NCBI GenBank assembly: GCA_958295985.1
Contig: OY282432.1
Coordinates: 3,815,001-3,879,000, forward strand
Origin: an uncultured Candidatus Binatia bacterium
GTDB taxonomy: Bacteria; Desulfobacterota; Binatia; UBA9968; JAJDTQ01
DNA length: 64,000 bases
Direction: 5' to 3'
Shown here: positions 9,463-17,706 of the stretch, piece after piece
How positions within the stretch are numbered: the first letter of the stretch is position 1
Layout: every line of letters starts with the position of its first letter
Made by a program: the position numbers and the translations under genes
The notes under the pieces: model-generated
Seen by the model: only the letters and a program-made list of their open reading frames with translations
Database searches by the model: none
Told to the model about the DNA's origin: nothing

Positions 9463-10584
9463 TCAGCCGCGCCGGTCCAGCGGCTCGAACTCGAGACCGG
9501 TAGCGCCGACGTACCGGGAGTTGGGCCGGAACAGGCGGTTGTTGTCGATCTGCTCGATGACGTGCGCCGACCAGCCCACGACCCGGCTCATGGCGAAGAT
9601 GGGCGTGTTGAGGCTCACGGGGATCTTCATCATGTGGTAGATGGGCGCGGTGTAGAAATCCACGTTGGGACACAGGTTCTTTTCCCGGCGCATGACCTCC
9701 TCGACGGTGGTGCAGATGTCGCTCAACCGGGTGTCGTCGAGCTGCTTGCCGAGCAGACCCCCCCATTTCCTGGCCACCTCCACGCGCGAGTCCGCGGTCT
9801 TGTAGATGCGGTGGCCGAACCCCATGACGCGCCGCTTCTGCCGCAGGCTCTCCTCCACCCACGCCTCGGCCCGAGCCGGCTCGCCGATCTCCAGGATGAC
9901 GTCCATGGCCTTCTCGTTGGCGCCCCCGTGGAGGGGGCCCTTGAGGGCGGCGATGGCGCCCACCACGGCGCCGTACAGGTCCGACAGCGTGGACGCAATG
10001 ACCCGGGCAGTAAACGTGGAAGCGTTGAACTCGTGCTCCAGGTACAGGACCAGCGTCACCTCCAGCACCCTGGCCTCGAACTCGTCCGGCCGCCGGCCGC
10101 GCAACATGTGGAGAAAGTTCGCCGCGTGGTTGAGCTCGGGGTCCGGCGCCACCACTTCCAGCCCTTGGGAGAGTCTGTGCTGGGCCGCCACCGCCGTGGC
10201 CATACGGGCCAACAGGCGAGCCGCCTTTCTGAGGTTGGCGTCGTGGGAGTTGTCCCCGGCCTCGGGGTCGTAGAGTGCCAGCGTCGATACCGCAGTACGC
10301 AGGGCGTCCATGGGGACCGCATCCGAAGGAAGCCTGTCGAGGCTCTCGATCACGCCCGGCGGGAGCGTCCGGTTGGACCGCAACCCATCGTCGAAGGCTT
10401 TGATCTCGGCCCCGGTGGGAAGCTTGCCGAACAGCACCAGGTAGGCCACTTCTTCGAAGCCCGCCTGCTCGGCCAGGTCGTGCACGTTGTAACCACGGTA
10501 GATCAGCTCACCCTCCGGGCGCACCGAGCAGATGGCCGTTTCACCGGCCACTACCCCTTCCAGCCCGGGCCTTACCTCCGACAT
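9463..10584 (-). CDS. Citrate synthase family protein (citrate or 2-methylcitrate synthase)
   Basis: A 373-residue type II-like citrate synthase that condenses an acyl-CoA with oxaloacetate. The active-site elements are present: His in YLEHEFNAS, the GPLHGGANE segment, GFGHRIYK with its His, and the catalytic Asp in PNVDFYTAPIY. The length fits the short citrate/2-methylcitrate synthase group. Its position inside a cluster of CoA transferases and a hydratase hints that it may be specialised (for example 2-methylcitrate synthase in propionyl-CoA use) rather than the housekeeping TCA enzyme, but the sequence alone does not separate these. The upstream spacer carries a pair of 21-nt direct repeats. 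Confidence 0.9.
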   Translation of the reverse strand: MSEVRPGLEGVVAGETAICSVRPEGELIYRGYNVHDLAEQAGFEEVAYLVLFGKLPTGAEIKAFDDGLRSNRTLPPGVIESLDRLPSDAVPMDALRTAVSTLALYDPEAGDNSHDANLRKAARLLARMATAVAAQHRLSQGLEVVAPDPELNHAANFLHMLRGRRPDEFEARVLEVTLVLYLEHEFNASTFTARVIASTLSDLYGAVVGAIAALKGPLHGGANEKAMDVILEIGEPARAEAWVEESLRQKRRVMGFGHRIYKTADSRVEVARKWGGLLGKQLDDTRLSDICTTVEEVMRREKNLCPNVDFYTAPIYHMMKIPVSLNTPIFAMSRVVGWSAHVIEQIDNNRLFRPNSRYVGATGLEFEPLDRRG

Positions 10585-10626
10585 CGGATGTTTCCTCCAA
10601 CGGCGCCGCGCCGGCGCCCTTGAACT

Positions 10627-10669
10627 CCCCTAGCAAGGGGCTAACGGTCCCCTTGCAAAGGGCTAACGG
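10627..10669. repeat. Pair of 21-nt direct repeats with internal dyads
   Basis: Two copies of CCCCTwGCAArGGGCTAACG(G) start at 10627 and 10649, a spacing of 22 bp or two helical turns. Each copy contains a small dyad (CCCC...GGGG or CCC...GGG around TTGCAA or TAGCAA). They lie 43-85 nt upstream of the citrate synthase start, a fitting place for a regulator-binding site or an RNA hairpin pair in the operon leader. No T-tract follows, so an intrinsic terminator is less likely. Confidence 0.6.
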
Positions 10670-10706
10670 ACAATTACTCCAATAAGGAACGGTGTTCAAC
10701 CGGCGA

Positions 10707-11846
10707 TCAGACGGCCCTGGCCTTGCGCAACTCCCGGATTTCCGCGGCCGAGTAGCCCAGCTCCTTGAGCACGGCGACGGTGTGCTGGCCCACGCGGCAG
10801 ACCCTCCCTCCGGGCTTCCGGGCGCCGGCGAACCAGAACGGCGGGGCGAACTCGACGGCGCCGCTGTCCTTCCGCCGGGCGAGCGTCTTCCGGAAGCGCA
10901 CGTGGGGATCCTCCAGTACCTCCTCGGGCTCGTACACCGGCGCCGCCGAGAGGCCGTATTCGTTCCTGAGAAGCGCCACCCAGTGGTCCCTTGGCCGGGT
11001 CTTGAAATTGCGCCGCATGGCCGCCTTGATGCGGGGCGTCTTTTCCGGGTCGAAGGCCGCGTCAGCATAGCGCGCCAGGTCCAGGGCCTTGCACAACAGA
11101 CCCCACTGCTTCGGTCCCAGGGCGGCCAACGACACGAAGCCTCCATCCGCTGCCTCGTAGGTGTCGTAGCACGCCGCGACGCCGGCCAGGGTGGCGTGCT
11201 CGCGCTTCACCACCGGCCGGGAACGCCGGGGCGGCGGGTCCAGCATCAGGTAACGCGCCACCATGAGCAGGGTCCAGTCGAACATGGAGATGTCGATGTA
11301 GCGCCCCTCCCCTTCTCGCAGGACCGCGATGTAGGCCGCCAGGATCGCGCTCAGGGCCGGGTACCCGCCCCCGGCTACGTCGGCCACCTGGGCCGCTGGC
11401 GGGAGCGGTCTCCGGCCGGCCTCCCGGCCGATGCCGAGCATGCCGCTCAGCGCCAGGAAGTTGATGTCGTGGGCCGAGTACGGAACCGACGGCCCCGTCT
11501 GTCCGAAGCTCGAGATAGAGCAGTAGACGAGCCTGGGGTTCAGTCGCCGGAGCGTCTCGTAGTCCACCCGCAGCCGGCGCGCCACCCCGGGCCTGAAGCC
11601 TTCGAGGACGATGTCCGATGCCCTGGCCAGGCTATGGAGGACCTTGAGGCCCGCGTCCGTCTTGAGGTTCAACGTGATGCTCTTCTTGCCCTGGTTGAGG
11701 AACGGCGCCCCCGAACGCACGGTCCCCGGCTCCTCCACCTTGAGGATCTCCGCGCCCAAAGCCGCCAGCAGCCACGTGCACAGCGTGCCCGGGTACATGT
11801 GGCTCAGGTCCAACACCTTGACGCCGTGCAGAATCGGTTTCGACAT
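10707..11846 (-). CDS. Class III (CaiB/BaiF) CoA transferase, single domain
   Basis: A 379-residue CoA transferase with the family start HGVKVLDLSHMYPGTLC, the GAEILKVEEPG loop, and the catalytic Asp in YIDISMFDWT. It therefore looks catalytically complete, unlike some of the other copies in this window, and is closest in form to alpha-methylacyl-CoA racemase/CoA-transferase relatives. The ATG at 11846 has GGGAGG six nt upstream; a longer open frame upstream to 12278 is not needed. It is the first gene of the minus-strand cluster and is transcribed divergently from the binding-protein gene at 12102, so the shared 255-nt spacer probably holds both promoters. Confidence 0.9.
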   Translation of the reverse strand: MSKPILHGVKVLDLSHMYPGTLCTWLLAALGAEILKVEEPGTVRSGAPFLNQGKKSITLNLKTDAGLKVLHSLARASDIVLEGFRPGVARRLRVDYETLRRLNPRLVYCSISSFGQTGPSVPYSAHDINFLALSGMLGIGREAGRRPLPPAAQVADVAGGGYPALSAILAAYIAVLREGEGRYIDISMFDWTLLMVARYLMLDPPPRRSRPVVKREHATLAGVAACYDTYEAADGGFVSLAALGPKQWGLLCKALDLARYADAAFDPEKTPRIKAAMRRNFKTRPRDHWVALLRNEYGLSAAPVYEPEEVLEDPHVRFRKTLARRKDSGAVEFAPPFWFAGARKPGGRVCRVGQHTVAVLKELGYSAAEIRELRKARAV

Positions 11847-12037
11847 GTTTCCTCCCAAAGATTCGACAGGGTTTGATGGAACCACGGGAGGGAGCGTTCG
11901 ACAAGCAGGCGCCGCCGCACGAACCCGTCGTTCCCGCGCAACCGGGCATGACGGGTTCGCGGTCTCGCGGTTCGGATTCTCCCGGCGGTCGGGTTGTTGA
12001 AAAGGCCCGCCGGCTGGTTTATCGTAGCCCGGTACGA

Positions 12038-12077
12038 GAATCAGAAGAGGGCTCCCGGCAGGAATCAGGAGAGGGCT
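12038..12077. promoter_or_regulatory. 16-nt direct repeat pair in divergent spacer
   Basis: GAATCAGrAGAGGGCT occurs at 12038-12053 and again at 12062-12077 with a 24-nt period. The pair lies just upstream of the Shine-Dalgarno AAGGAG of the binding-protein gene and inside the divergent promoter region. It could be an operator for the two flanking transcription units. This rests only on the repetition and its position; no regulator gene is adjacent. Confidence 0.4.
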
Positions 12078-12101
12078 TTTTGCCCAACAAGGAGAACCAT
12101 C

Positions 12102-13142
12102 ATGTTTCGACGAATGGCATGGATCGGGCTCATTCCGGCGGTGCTGCTGACATGCGGAAGCTTGGCCGGCGCGGCGTCGTTCTACGAAAAGAAAACCGTC
12201 AAGATCGTTTCGGTGCATGCCCCGGGCGGCGGTTACGACACCTACTCCCGTCTCTTCGCGCGTCACATGGGCAAGCACATCCCGGGCAAGCCCAACGTCA
12301 TCGTCGTCAACATCCCCGGCGCCAGCGGCCTTATCGGCACCAACTACGTCTACAACGTAACCAAGCCGGACGGTCTCACGCTCATCCAGCCGAGTTGGGG
12401 CGTGGCCCAGGCGCAGTACCTGGATTTCCCCGGCATCAAATACGACGTCACCAAGATGATCTGGTTGGGGCTGGCCAACAGCGGCCCCATCACCGCGGTG
12501 GTGCGTAAGGGATCACCGATCCAGACCTTGGACCAGTGGCTCGATTCCAAGACCAAACCGCTGATTTTCGGCTGCACGTCGCGCAACAGCCTGACCTGCA
12601 GCATCCCCCTGGCCATGAACGACATCTTCGGCAAGACTTCCGAGATCGTGGCCGGCTACGTGGGGACCGCGCGCATCCGCGCCGCACTGCTGCAGAACGA
12701 GGTGGACGGCCTGACTGGGTGGAGCTGGGATTCGGTGAAATCCACCGGCATGTCCATGCTTGACGATGGCGACGCCAAGATCATGGCGTACATCGGCTAC
12801 AACCGTCACCAGGAATTGGACGACCGGAAGGTGCCGTTCCTGAACGAGCGGATTACCAAGCCCGCGGACGTCGCCTTCATGAAGGTCCTGCTCCTGCCCG
12901 CGGCCATGTTGCGGCCTTGGGCCGTGCCCCCGAAGACACCCAAGGACAGGGTGGAGATTTTGCGAACCGCCTTCGAGGCCACGCTCAAGGACCCCGCGTT
13001 CCTGGTGGACGCCAAGAAGACGCGGCTGGACATCAACCCCAAGAGCGGCAAGTGGTTGACGGAACTCATCGCCAACATGAAGACGCAGATGACGCCGGAG
13101 GTGGTGAGCCGTACGCGGAAGATCATCGGCCTGGACAATTAG
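12102..13142 (+). CDS. Tripartite tricarboxylate transporter-type (TctC/Bug) substrate-binding protein
   Basis: A 346-residue secreted binding protein. The first 24 residues form a signal peptide (Arg-containing start, hydrophobic core, cleavage near AGA/ASF). The mature part begins with KTVKIVSVHAPGGGYDTYSRL and has IPGASGLIGTNYVYN, both typical of Bug/TctC proteins, which bind carboxylates in the periplasm. Start choice: ATG with AAGGAG 8 nt upstream; the longer frame from 11994 has no such site. The TctA and TctB membrane subunits are not in this window, so it is an orphan, as is common for this family. It is followed after 30 nt by a thiolase-like gene, suggesting uptake of a substrate degraded by the downstream enzymes. 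Confidence 0.85.
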   Translation: MFRRMAWIGLIPAVLLTCGSLAGAASFYEKKTVKIVSVHAPGGGYDTYSRLFARHMGKHIPGKPNVIVVNIPGASGLIGTNYVYNVTKPDGLTLIQPSWGVAQAQYLDFPGIKYDVTKMIWLGLANSGPITAVVRKGSPIQTLDQWLDSKTKPLIFGCTSRNSLTCSIPLAMNDIFGKTSEIVAGYVGTARIRAALLQNEVDGLTGWSWDSVKSTGMSMLDDGDAKIMAYIGYNRHQELDDRKVPFLNERITKPADVAFMKVLLLPAAMLRPWAVPPKTPKDRVEILRTAFEATLKDPAFLVDAKKTRLDINPKSGKWLTELIANMKTQMTPEVVSRTRKIIGLDN

Positions 13143-13172
13143 GGTCCTCTCAAGAGGACAAGGAGCGGAGTC

Positions 13173-14327
13173 ATGTCGAATCTCTCGGGCAAATACGCCA
13201 TCGTGGGCGTGGGCGAGACGAAAGTTGGCAAGCGGCCCGAAGCCACCACCAACTCGCTGCATCTGGAGGCGATCCGCGCCTGCCTGGAGGACGCCGGAGT
13301 CGACGCGTCCCAGGTGGACGGGTTCCTCACCAACCAGCCCCTGACCGACGCCCACCGGAGCTACGCGGTGCGCCTGGCGCACATGGCGGGCATCGATCCC
13401 AACTACGCCACCGATCTGGCCCTGGGGGGCGCCACCCCCATCGCCATGATCCAGAACGCGGTGATGGCCATCGAGGCCGGCATGGCCAACTACGTGGTGT
13501 GCGTCCACGCACGGAAACGGGCGACGCCGGATCCCACGCCGGGTTATCCCATTCGCAGCGGCGACGAGCACTGGGAGCAGCCCTGGGGCCATTTCTCCGC
13601 GGTGGCCAACCACGCGTTCGCGGCCACGCGCCACATGCACGAGTTCGGCACCACCAGCGAGGACCTGGGGCAGATCGCGGTGTCCACGCGCAAGCACGCG
13701 TGCATGAACAAGAACGCCACCATGCAGAAGCCCATGTCCATCGAGGACCATCAGGCGTCGCGCATGATCGTGGAGCCGCTGCACCTGTTCGACTGCTCGC
13801 TGGAGTCGGACGGCGGCGCCGCCCTGCTGGTGACCAGCCTGGAGCGGGCCCGGGATCTGCCCACGAAGCCGGTGACGGTGTTGGGCATGGGGCAGCACCA
13901 CCCGCATTCCAGCGTGATGGACGCGCCCACCCTCACCACCCTGGGGAGCCGGAAATCTTCCGAGCTGGCGTACCGCATGGCCGGGCTCGGGCCCAGGGAC
14001 ATGGACTTCGCCCAGATCTACGACTGCTTCACCATCACCACGATGATCACCATCGAGGACTATGGTTTCTGCGGCAAAGGCGAGGGCAAGGATTTCGTCA
14101 AGGACGGCCGCATCGAGGTGGGCGGCGAGATCCCCGTGAACACCCACGGCGGACTGCTCTCCCAGGCCCATCTCGAGGGGATCATGCACGTCACCGAGGG
14201 CGTCAAGCAGTTACGCGGCAACGCGGTGGAGCCGGAGCGGCAGGTGCAGGGTGCCCGGGCGGGCATCATCAGCGGCCACGGCGGCAGCCTGTGCATGCAC
14301 GCATCACTCGTATTGGGGGTACAATGA
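13173..14327 (+). CDS. Thiolase-like protein lacking the nucleophilic Cys (SCPx/Ltp2 type)
   Basis: A 384-residue thiolase-fold protein. The N-terminus (YAIVGVGETKVGKRP) and C-terminal NTHGGLLSQAHLEG with RQVQGARAGI match the lipid-transfer-protein thiolase group. Where true thiolases have the nucleophilic Cys (CASG-like), this protein reads ALGGATPIAM, so Claisen-type acyl transfer through Cys is unlikely. Known Cys-less relatives such as Ltp2 act as retro-aldolases with a DUF35 partner; the next gene encodes exactly such a DUF35 protein and overlaps by 4 nt (ATGA). I infer a two-protein aldolase or acyl-condensing complex acting on a CoA thioester. AAGGAG lies before the ATG. Confidence 0.88.
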   Translation: MSNLSGKYAIVGVGETKVGKRPEATTNSLHLEAIRACLEDAGVDASQVDGFLTNQPLTDAHRSYAVRLAHMAGIDPNYATDLALGGATPIAMIQNAVMAIEAGMANYVVCVHARKRATPDPTPGYPIRSGDEHWEQPWGHFSAVANHAFAATRHMHEFGTTSEDLGQIAVSTRKHACMNKNATMQKPMSIEDHQASRMIVEPLHLFDCSLESDGGAALLVTSLERARDLPTKPVTVLGMGQHHPHSSVMDAPTLTTLGSRKSSELAYRMAGLGPRDMDFAQIYDCFTITTMITIEDYGFCGKGEGKDFVKDGRIEVGGEIPVNTHGGLLSQAHLEGIMHVTEGVKQLRGNAVEPERQVQGARAGIISGHGGSLCMHASLVLGVQ

Positions 14328-14767
14328 GCAAGTCAGAGGCGCATGACAAGCGCGGGCGCGCGGCGCCGCGCAACGAACCGTTTCTCGCGGAGGTGGAGGC
14401 CAGGCCTTTCTGGGACAATCTCAAGGAGCACAAGCTCACGGTGCAGCAGTGCAACTCGTGCCGGGCGTTTTTCAGCTTCCCGCCCCAGGCGCTCTGCGCC
14501 AAGTGTCTCTCATCGGACAACGAATGGGTGCCGGTGAGCGGCAAGGGCACCATCTACTCCTTCGTCACCTATCATCGGGCGTGGCATCCGGCCTACCAGG
14601 ACCAGATCCCCTACAACGTCTCCTTGATCGACCTCAACGAAGGGCCGCGGCTGGTGAGCAACGTCATCGACATCCCGCCGGACGAGGTGAAGGTGGGGAT
14701 GGCGGTGGAGGTGGTGTTCGAAGACCACGACGAGTACACGCTGCCCAAGTTCAAGCCGAGCGCATAG
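14324..14767 (+). CDS. DUF35 OB-fold/zinc-ribbon acyl-CoA-binding partner protein
   Basis: A 147-residue protein with an N-terminal helix (FWDNLKEHKL), a rubredoxin-like zinc ribbon with four cysteines (QQCNSCRAFF and ALCAKCLS) and a C-terminal OB fold (GTIYSFVTYHR...GPRLVSNVI...VGMAVEVVFED). DUF35 proteins bind acyl-CoA and form complexes with thiolase-fold partners. The start codon overlaps the stop of the thiolase-like gene as ATGA, implying translational coupling and a stable complex. No catalytic residues of its own are expected. Confidence 0.92.
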   Translation: MSKSEAHDKRGRAAPRNEPFLAEVEARPFWDNLKEHKLTVQQCNSCRAFFSFPPQALCAKCLSSDNEWVPVSGKGTIYSFVTYHRAWHPAYQDQIPYNVSLIDLNEGPRLVSNVIDIPPDEVKVGMAVEVVFEDHDEYTLPKFKPSA

Positions 14768-14795
14768 GAGCCTGTCCGAGCGCGAGGAGTCGATC

Positions 14796-16160
14796 ATGGC
14801 CTATTCGGCACAAGGGCGCACCAAGGACTTTCCGGTCTTCGACTGCGACAGTCACATCCACGAACCACGGGAGGTCTGGGACGAGTACATACCGGAGAAG
14901 CAGCGGGCGTTCGCCAAGCAGCACTTCTACCGGGACATGGACCGGCTCGTGATGGTCGTGAACGGCCACGTGAGCTACGGCAACCCCAAGACCTACACCT
15001 ATCCGGGACAGGGCTGGCACCCGGGAATGAACAAGAAGATCCTGGGCTCCATCCCGCCCAGCGATCCCCGGTGGGACGAGGAGATCGGCCGCAACGCCAG
15101 CCAGCGCGACCCGAAGGTCCGCTTGAAGGACATGGACGCCTCCGGCATCGACCAGGTGATGGTGTTCCCGTCCACCTTCGTGCGCATGCCGCTGGTGAAG
15201 AATGCCGACGCGGCGCGGATCTGCGCCGCCGCCTACAACGACTGGGTCAACGACTATTGCGCCGCCGACCGCAAGCGGCTCTATCCCTGCGCCGTGCTGC
15301 CGATCCAGGACGTGGACTACGCGGTCCAGGAGCTCCGGCGGGTGGCCAGGCTGGGCTTCAAGTCCGCGGTGGTCCGGCCCGTAATCGTCAACGACCGCTA
15401 CCCCACCTTCCCCGAGTTCGATCCCCTGTGGAAGGAGTTCGAGGAGCTGGGCCTGGCCCTGGGCATGCACACGTTTCCCTCGGGCGGCGAGGCCGTGACC
15501 GAGGCCATGGCGGAACGGATGTCGGCCGGCACCCTGGGCAAGAGCGGCGCCCAGCGCTCGCCGTTCACGGCCCACAACGTGCACGTGTATTCGCCGGGAC
15601 AGTTCGTGGAGAACATCATGCGGAGCATGGGCTCGGTGCAGCCCGGCTCCGAGTCCCTGAGCTTCATCAGCGAGGCCCAGACCTGGACCATGATCGTGCT
15701 GCTCACCGGCTGGCTGGAGAAGTTCCCCCGCCTCAAGGTGGCCATCCTGGAATCCAATTCGAGCTGGCTGCCGCTGATCCTGGAAAAGGCCGAGACCTAC
15801 CTCGACCTCTACCGTTTCGTGCGGGAGCAGGCCAGCCCGCCGCAGAAGGTCTCCGACCCGCGAGAGACGTTCGCCCGGCAGTGCTTCATCGCCTTCGAAA
15901 GTGACGAGGACGTTACCCTCAGGCTCTGGGACATCTTCGAGAACATCGCTCTGTGGTCGTCCGACATGCCGCACCACGACGCCTCCGACACTTGGGAGGC
16001 CGTGGACAACATGACCCGACACGGTGTGCCCCGAGAGGTGCAGGAAAAGCTCCTGGGCGGCAACGCCCGGCGGCTCTACGGCATTGAGCCCGAACTGTTC
16101 GTAACCGAGGCGCCGGCGGAGTACGCGCCGGTCAACATCGTGCCGCGCTACGCCGGGTAG
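14796..16160 (+). CDS. Amidohydrolase 2 (ACMSD-like) family metal-dependent hydrolase/decarboxylase
   Basis: A 454-residue TIM-barrel amidohydrolase. Metal-binding signatures are FDCDSHIHEP (His20 and His22), a central His in LGMHTFPSGG and the C-terminal Asp in LWSSDMPHHD. Family members include 2-amino-3-carboxymuconate semialdehyde decarboxylase, gamma-resorcylate decarboxylase and many uncharacterised proteins often found beside CoA transferases and Tct binding proteins. GAGGAG lies 8 nt before the ATG. It is the last gene of the 12102-16160 operon, 28 nt after the DUF35 gene. The reaction cannot be assigned more precisely. Confidence 0.87.
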   Translation: MAYSAQGRTKDFPVFDCDSHIHEPREVWDEYIPEKQRAFAKQHFYRDMDRLVMVVNGHVSYGNPKTYTYPGQGWHPGMNKKILGSIPPSDPRWDEEIGRNASQRDPKVRLKDMDASGIDQVMVFPSTFVRMPLVKNADAARICAAAYNDWVNDYCAADRKRLYPCAVLPIQDVDYAVQELRRVARLGFKSAVVRPVIVNDRYPTFPEFDPLWKEFEELGLALGMHTFPSGGEAVTEAMAERMSAGTLGKSGAQRSPFTAHNVHVYSPGQFVENIMRSMGSVQPGSESLSFISEAQTWTMIVLLTGWLEKFPRLKVAILESNSSWLPLILEKAETYLDLYRFVREQASPPQKVSDPRETFARQCFIAFESDEDVTLRLWDIFENIALWSSDMPHHDASDTWEAVDNMTRHGVPREVQEKLLGGNARRLYGIEPELFVTEAPAEYAPVNIVPRYAG

Positions 16161-16246
16161 CGGCCGGCGCGGCAGGCGGCCAGGATCTCCGTGACGTCAG
16201 CTTTCCCAAGCCGCTGAAATGGCTACACGTCCAACCTTGCCCTGGA

Positions 16247-16356
16247 CTTTCAATCAGTCGGGGTTTGACTTTTAATCAGTCACGGCTTCACTTTCAATTG
16301 GTCTGACATTTACTTTCAATCAGTCGGGGTTTGACTTTCAATGGGTCGGGGGTCTA
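16247..16356. repeat. Five tandem copies of a 22-bp repeat upstream of DUF4143 ATPase gene
   Basis: Copies start exactly every 22 bp at 16247, 16269, 16291, 16313 and 16335. The shared core is CTTTCAATnnGTC followed by a more variable nine-base tail. Copies 1 and 4 are identical, and copy 2 has one T in place of C in the core. The array ends 35 bp before the ATG of the ATPase gene. A period of two helical turns puts every copy on the same DNA face, as expected for cooperative protein binding (iteron- or operator-like). There are no spacers, so it is not a CRISPR array. Confidence 0.85.
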
Positions 16357-16391
16357 TCCTCTTGGGACCGACCCGTTGGAGCAACCCGACC

Positions 16392-17612
16392 ATGTATCCC
16401 CGTTTCATCTGGAAGCGCGTCAACGAAGCGTTGGCGGATACGAGAGTTGTGCTGGTATCCGGCCCTCGACAGTCCGGCAAGACCACGCTGGTTCGTCAGA
16501 TTGCCGCCGGGGAAATCCCGTTTCTGACCCTCGACGACAAGACCACGCTGGATGCGGCATCCGCAGACCCAGTGGGTTTCATACGCGGGCTCGACAGGGC
16601 CGTGATCGACGAGATCCAGCGGGCGCCTGACCTCCTGTTGGCCATCAAGACATCCGTCGATACGGATCCGCGGCCTGGACGCTTCCTCCTCACTGGCTCC
16701 GCAAACCTCATGACCGTGCCGCGGGTGGCCGACTCGCTCGCCGGCCGAATGGAAGTCGTACGCCTGCTGCCTCTGGCCCAGGCGGAACTGCACGGGAAGC
16801 CGTCTGCCTTCCTGGAGTTGGCCTTCGAAGGTCAGGTGCCCGAGACCTGCGAGGCCGTCGTCGGGCACGAACTCATCAACCGGGTTGTCGCGGGCGGCTA
16901 TCCAGAGGCCCTCGCTCGCTCACGGTGGAACCGCCGGCAGGACTGGTATCTCGACTACATGGAGGCGATCGTCCAGCGGGACGTCCGCGACACCGCTCAA
17001 CTCGAGAAGTTGCCCTTGATGCCCAAATTCCTGCGGGTCCTCGCCCAACACTCCGGACAGCTCGTGAACCATTCCGGTTTCGGCGCGCCATTGGGGATGA
17101 ACCACATCACCACGCGCAAGTACACCGGCGTCTTCGAAAGCCTGTATCTCCTGCGTTCCCTGCAACCCTGGTACAGCAATGCGCTCAAACGGCTTACCAA
17201 GACACCCAAGCTGCATTTTCTCGACTCGGGACTGCTCGCGGCATTGAGGGATGTCTCCCCGAACCGGCTGCAAAAAGACAGGGCCTTGTTGGGACCCTTA
17301 CTGGAAACCTTCGTCCTGGCCGAGCTCCTGAAACTGGCGAGTTGGTCTCAGGACCGGTACGAGTTCTCACATTTCCGCGACAAGGAACGACACGAGGTCG
17401 ATATCGTCATCGAGGACCGCCGCGGACGCGTAGTCGGAATCGAGGTCAAGGCCTCCGCCACCGTTGCCCCCCGAGACTTCGCGGGCATGCGCCGCCTGTC
17501 CGACGCCTGCGGCGACAGATTCGTACTGGGACTGGTCCTCCACGACCACGAGCGAGTCGTACCTTTCGGTGAACGCCTGCTCGCGGCGCCAGTCTCGGCA
17601 CTGTGGTCGTGA
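16392..17612 (+). CDS. AAA ATPase with DUF4143 domain
   Basis: A 406-residue protein with an N-terminal AAA domain (Walker A GPRQSGKTT at residues 24-32; Walker B AVIDEIQRAP; sensor-like FLLTGSAN) and a C-terminal DUF4143 domain containing a PD-(D/E)xK-like core (RHEVDIVIEDRRGRVVGIEVKAS). Proteins of this kind are widespread, often in multiple copies, and their function is unknown; mobile or defence-associated roles have been suggested. The ATG at 16392 is chosen because the protein then begins as in relatives (YPRF) and the frame upstream overlaps the repeat array. A second member lies at 60153-61364. Confidence 0.9.
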   Translation: MYPRFIWKRVNEALADTRVVLVSGPRQSGKTTLVRQIAAGEIPFLTLDDKTTLDAASADPVGFIRGLDRAVIDEIQRAPDLLLAIKTSVDTDPRPGRFLLTGSANLMTVPRVADSLAGRMEVVRLLPLAQAELHGKPSAFLELAFEGQVPETCEAVVGHELINRVVAGGYPEALARSRWNRRQDWYLDYMEAIVQRDVRDTAQLEKLPLMPKFLRVLAQHSGQLVNHSGFGAPLGMNHITTRKYTGVFESLYLLRSLQPWYSNALKRLTKTPKLHFLDSGLLAALRDVSPNRLQKDRALLGPLLETFVLAELLKLASWSQDRYEFSHFRDKERHEVDIVIEDRRGRVVGIEVKASATVAPRDFAGMRRLSDACGDRFVLGLVLHDHERVVPFGERLLAAPVSALWS

Positions 17613-17706
17613 CGGGTAAAGCTGCTCGCGGAAACCACCCCGAACCATCGACGCCCCGGTTTCGGTCGTCGGTGCCATACTCTGTAGATGGAGGCGAACC
17701 ACAGCG

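Noticed and set aside
12073-12085. Terminator hairpin GGGC-TTTTT-GCCC
   Set aside because: The stem is only 4 bp and lies between a repeat and a ribosome-binding site, not after a gene.
16247-16356. CRISPR array
   Set aside because: The 22-bp units are directly adjacent with no unique spacers and no cas genes nearby.
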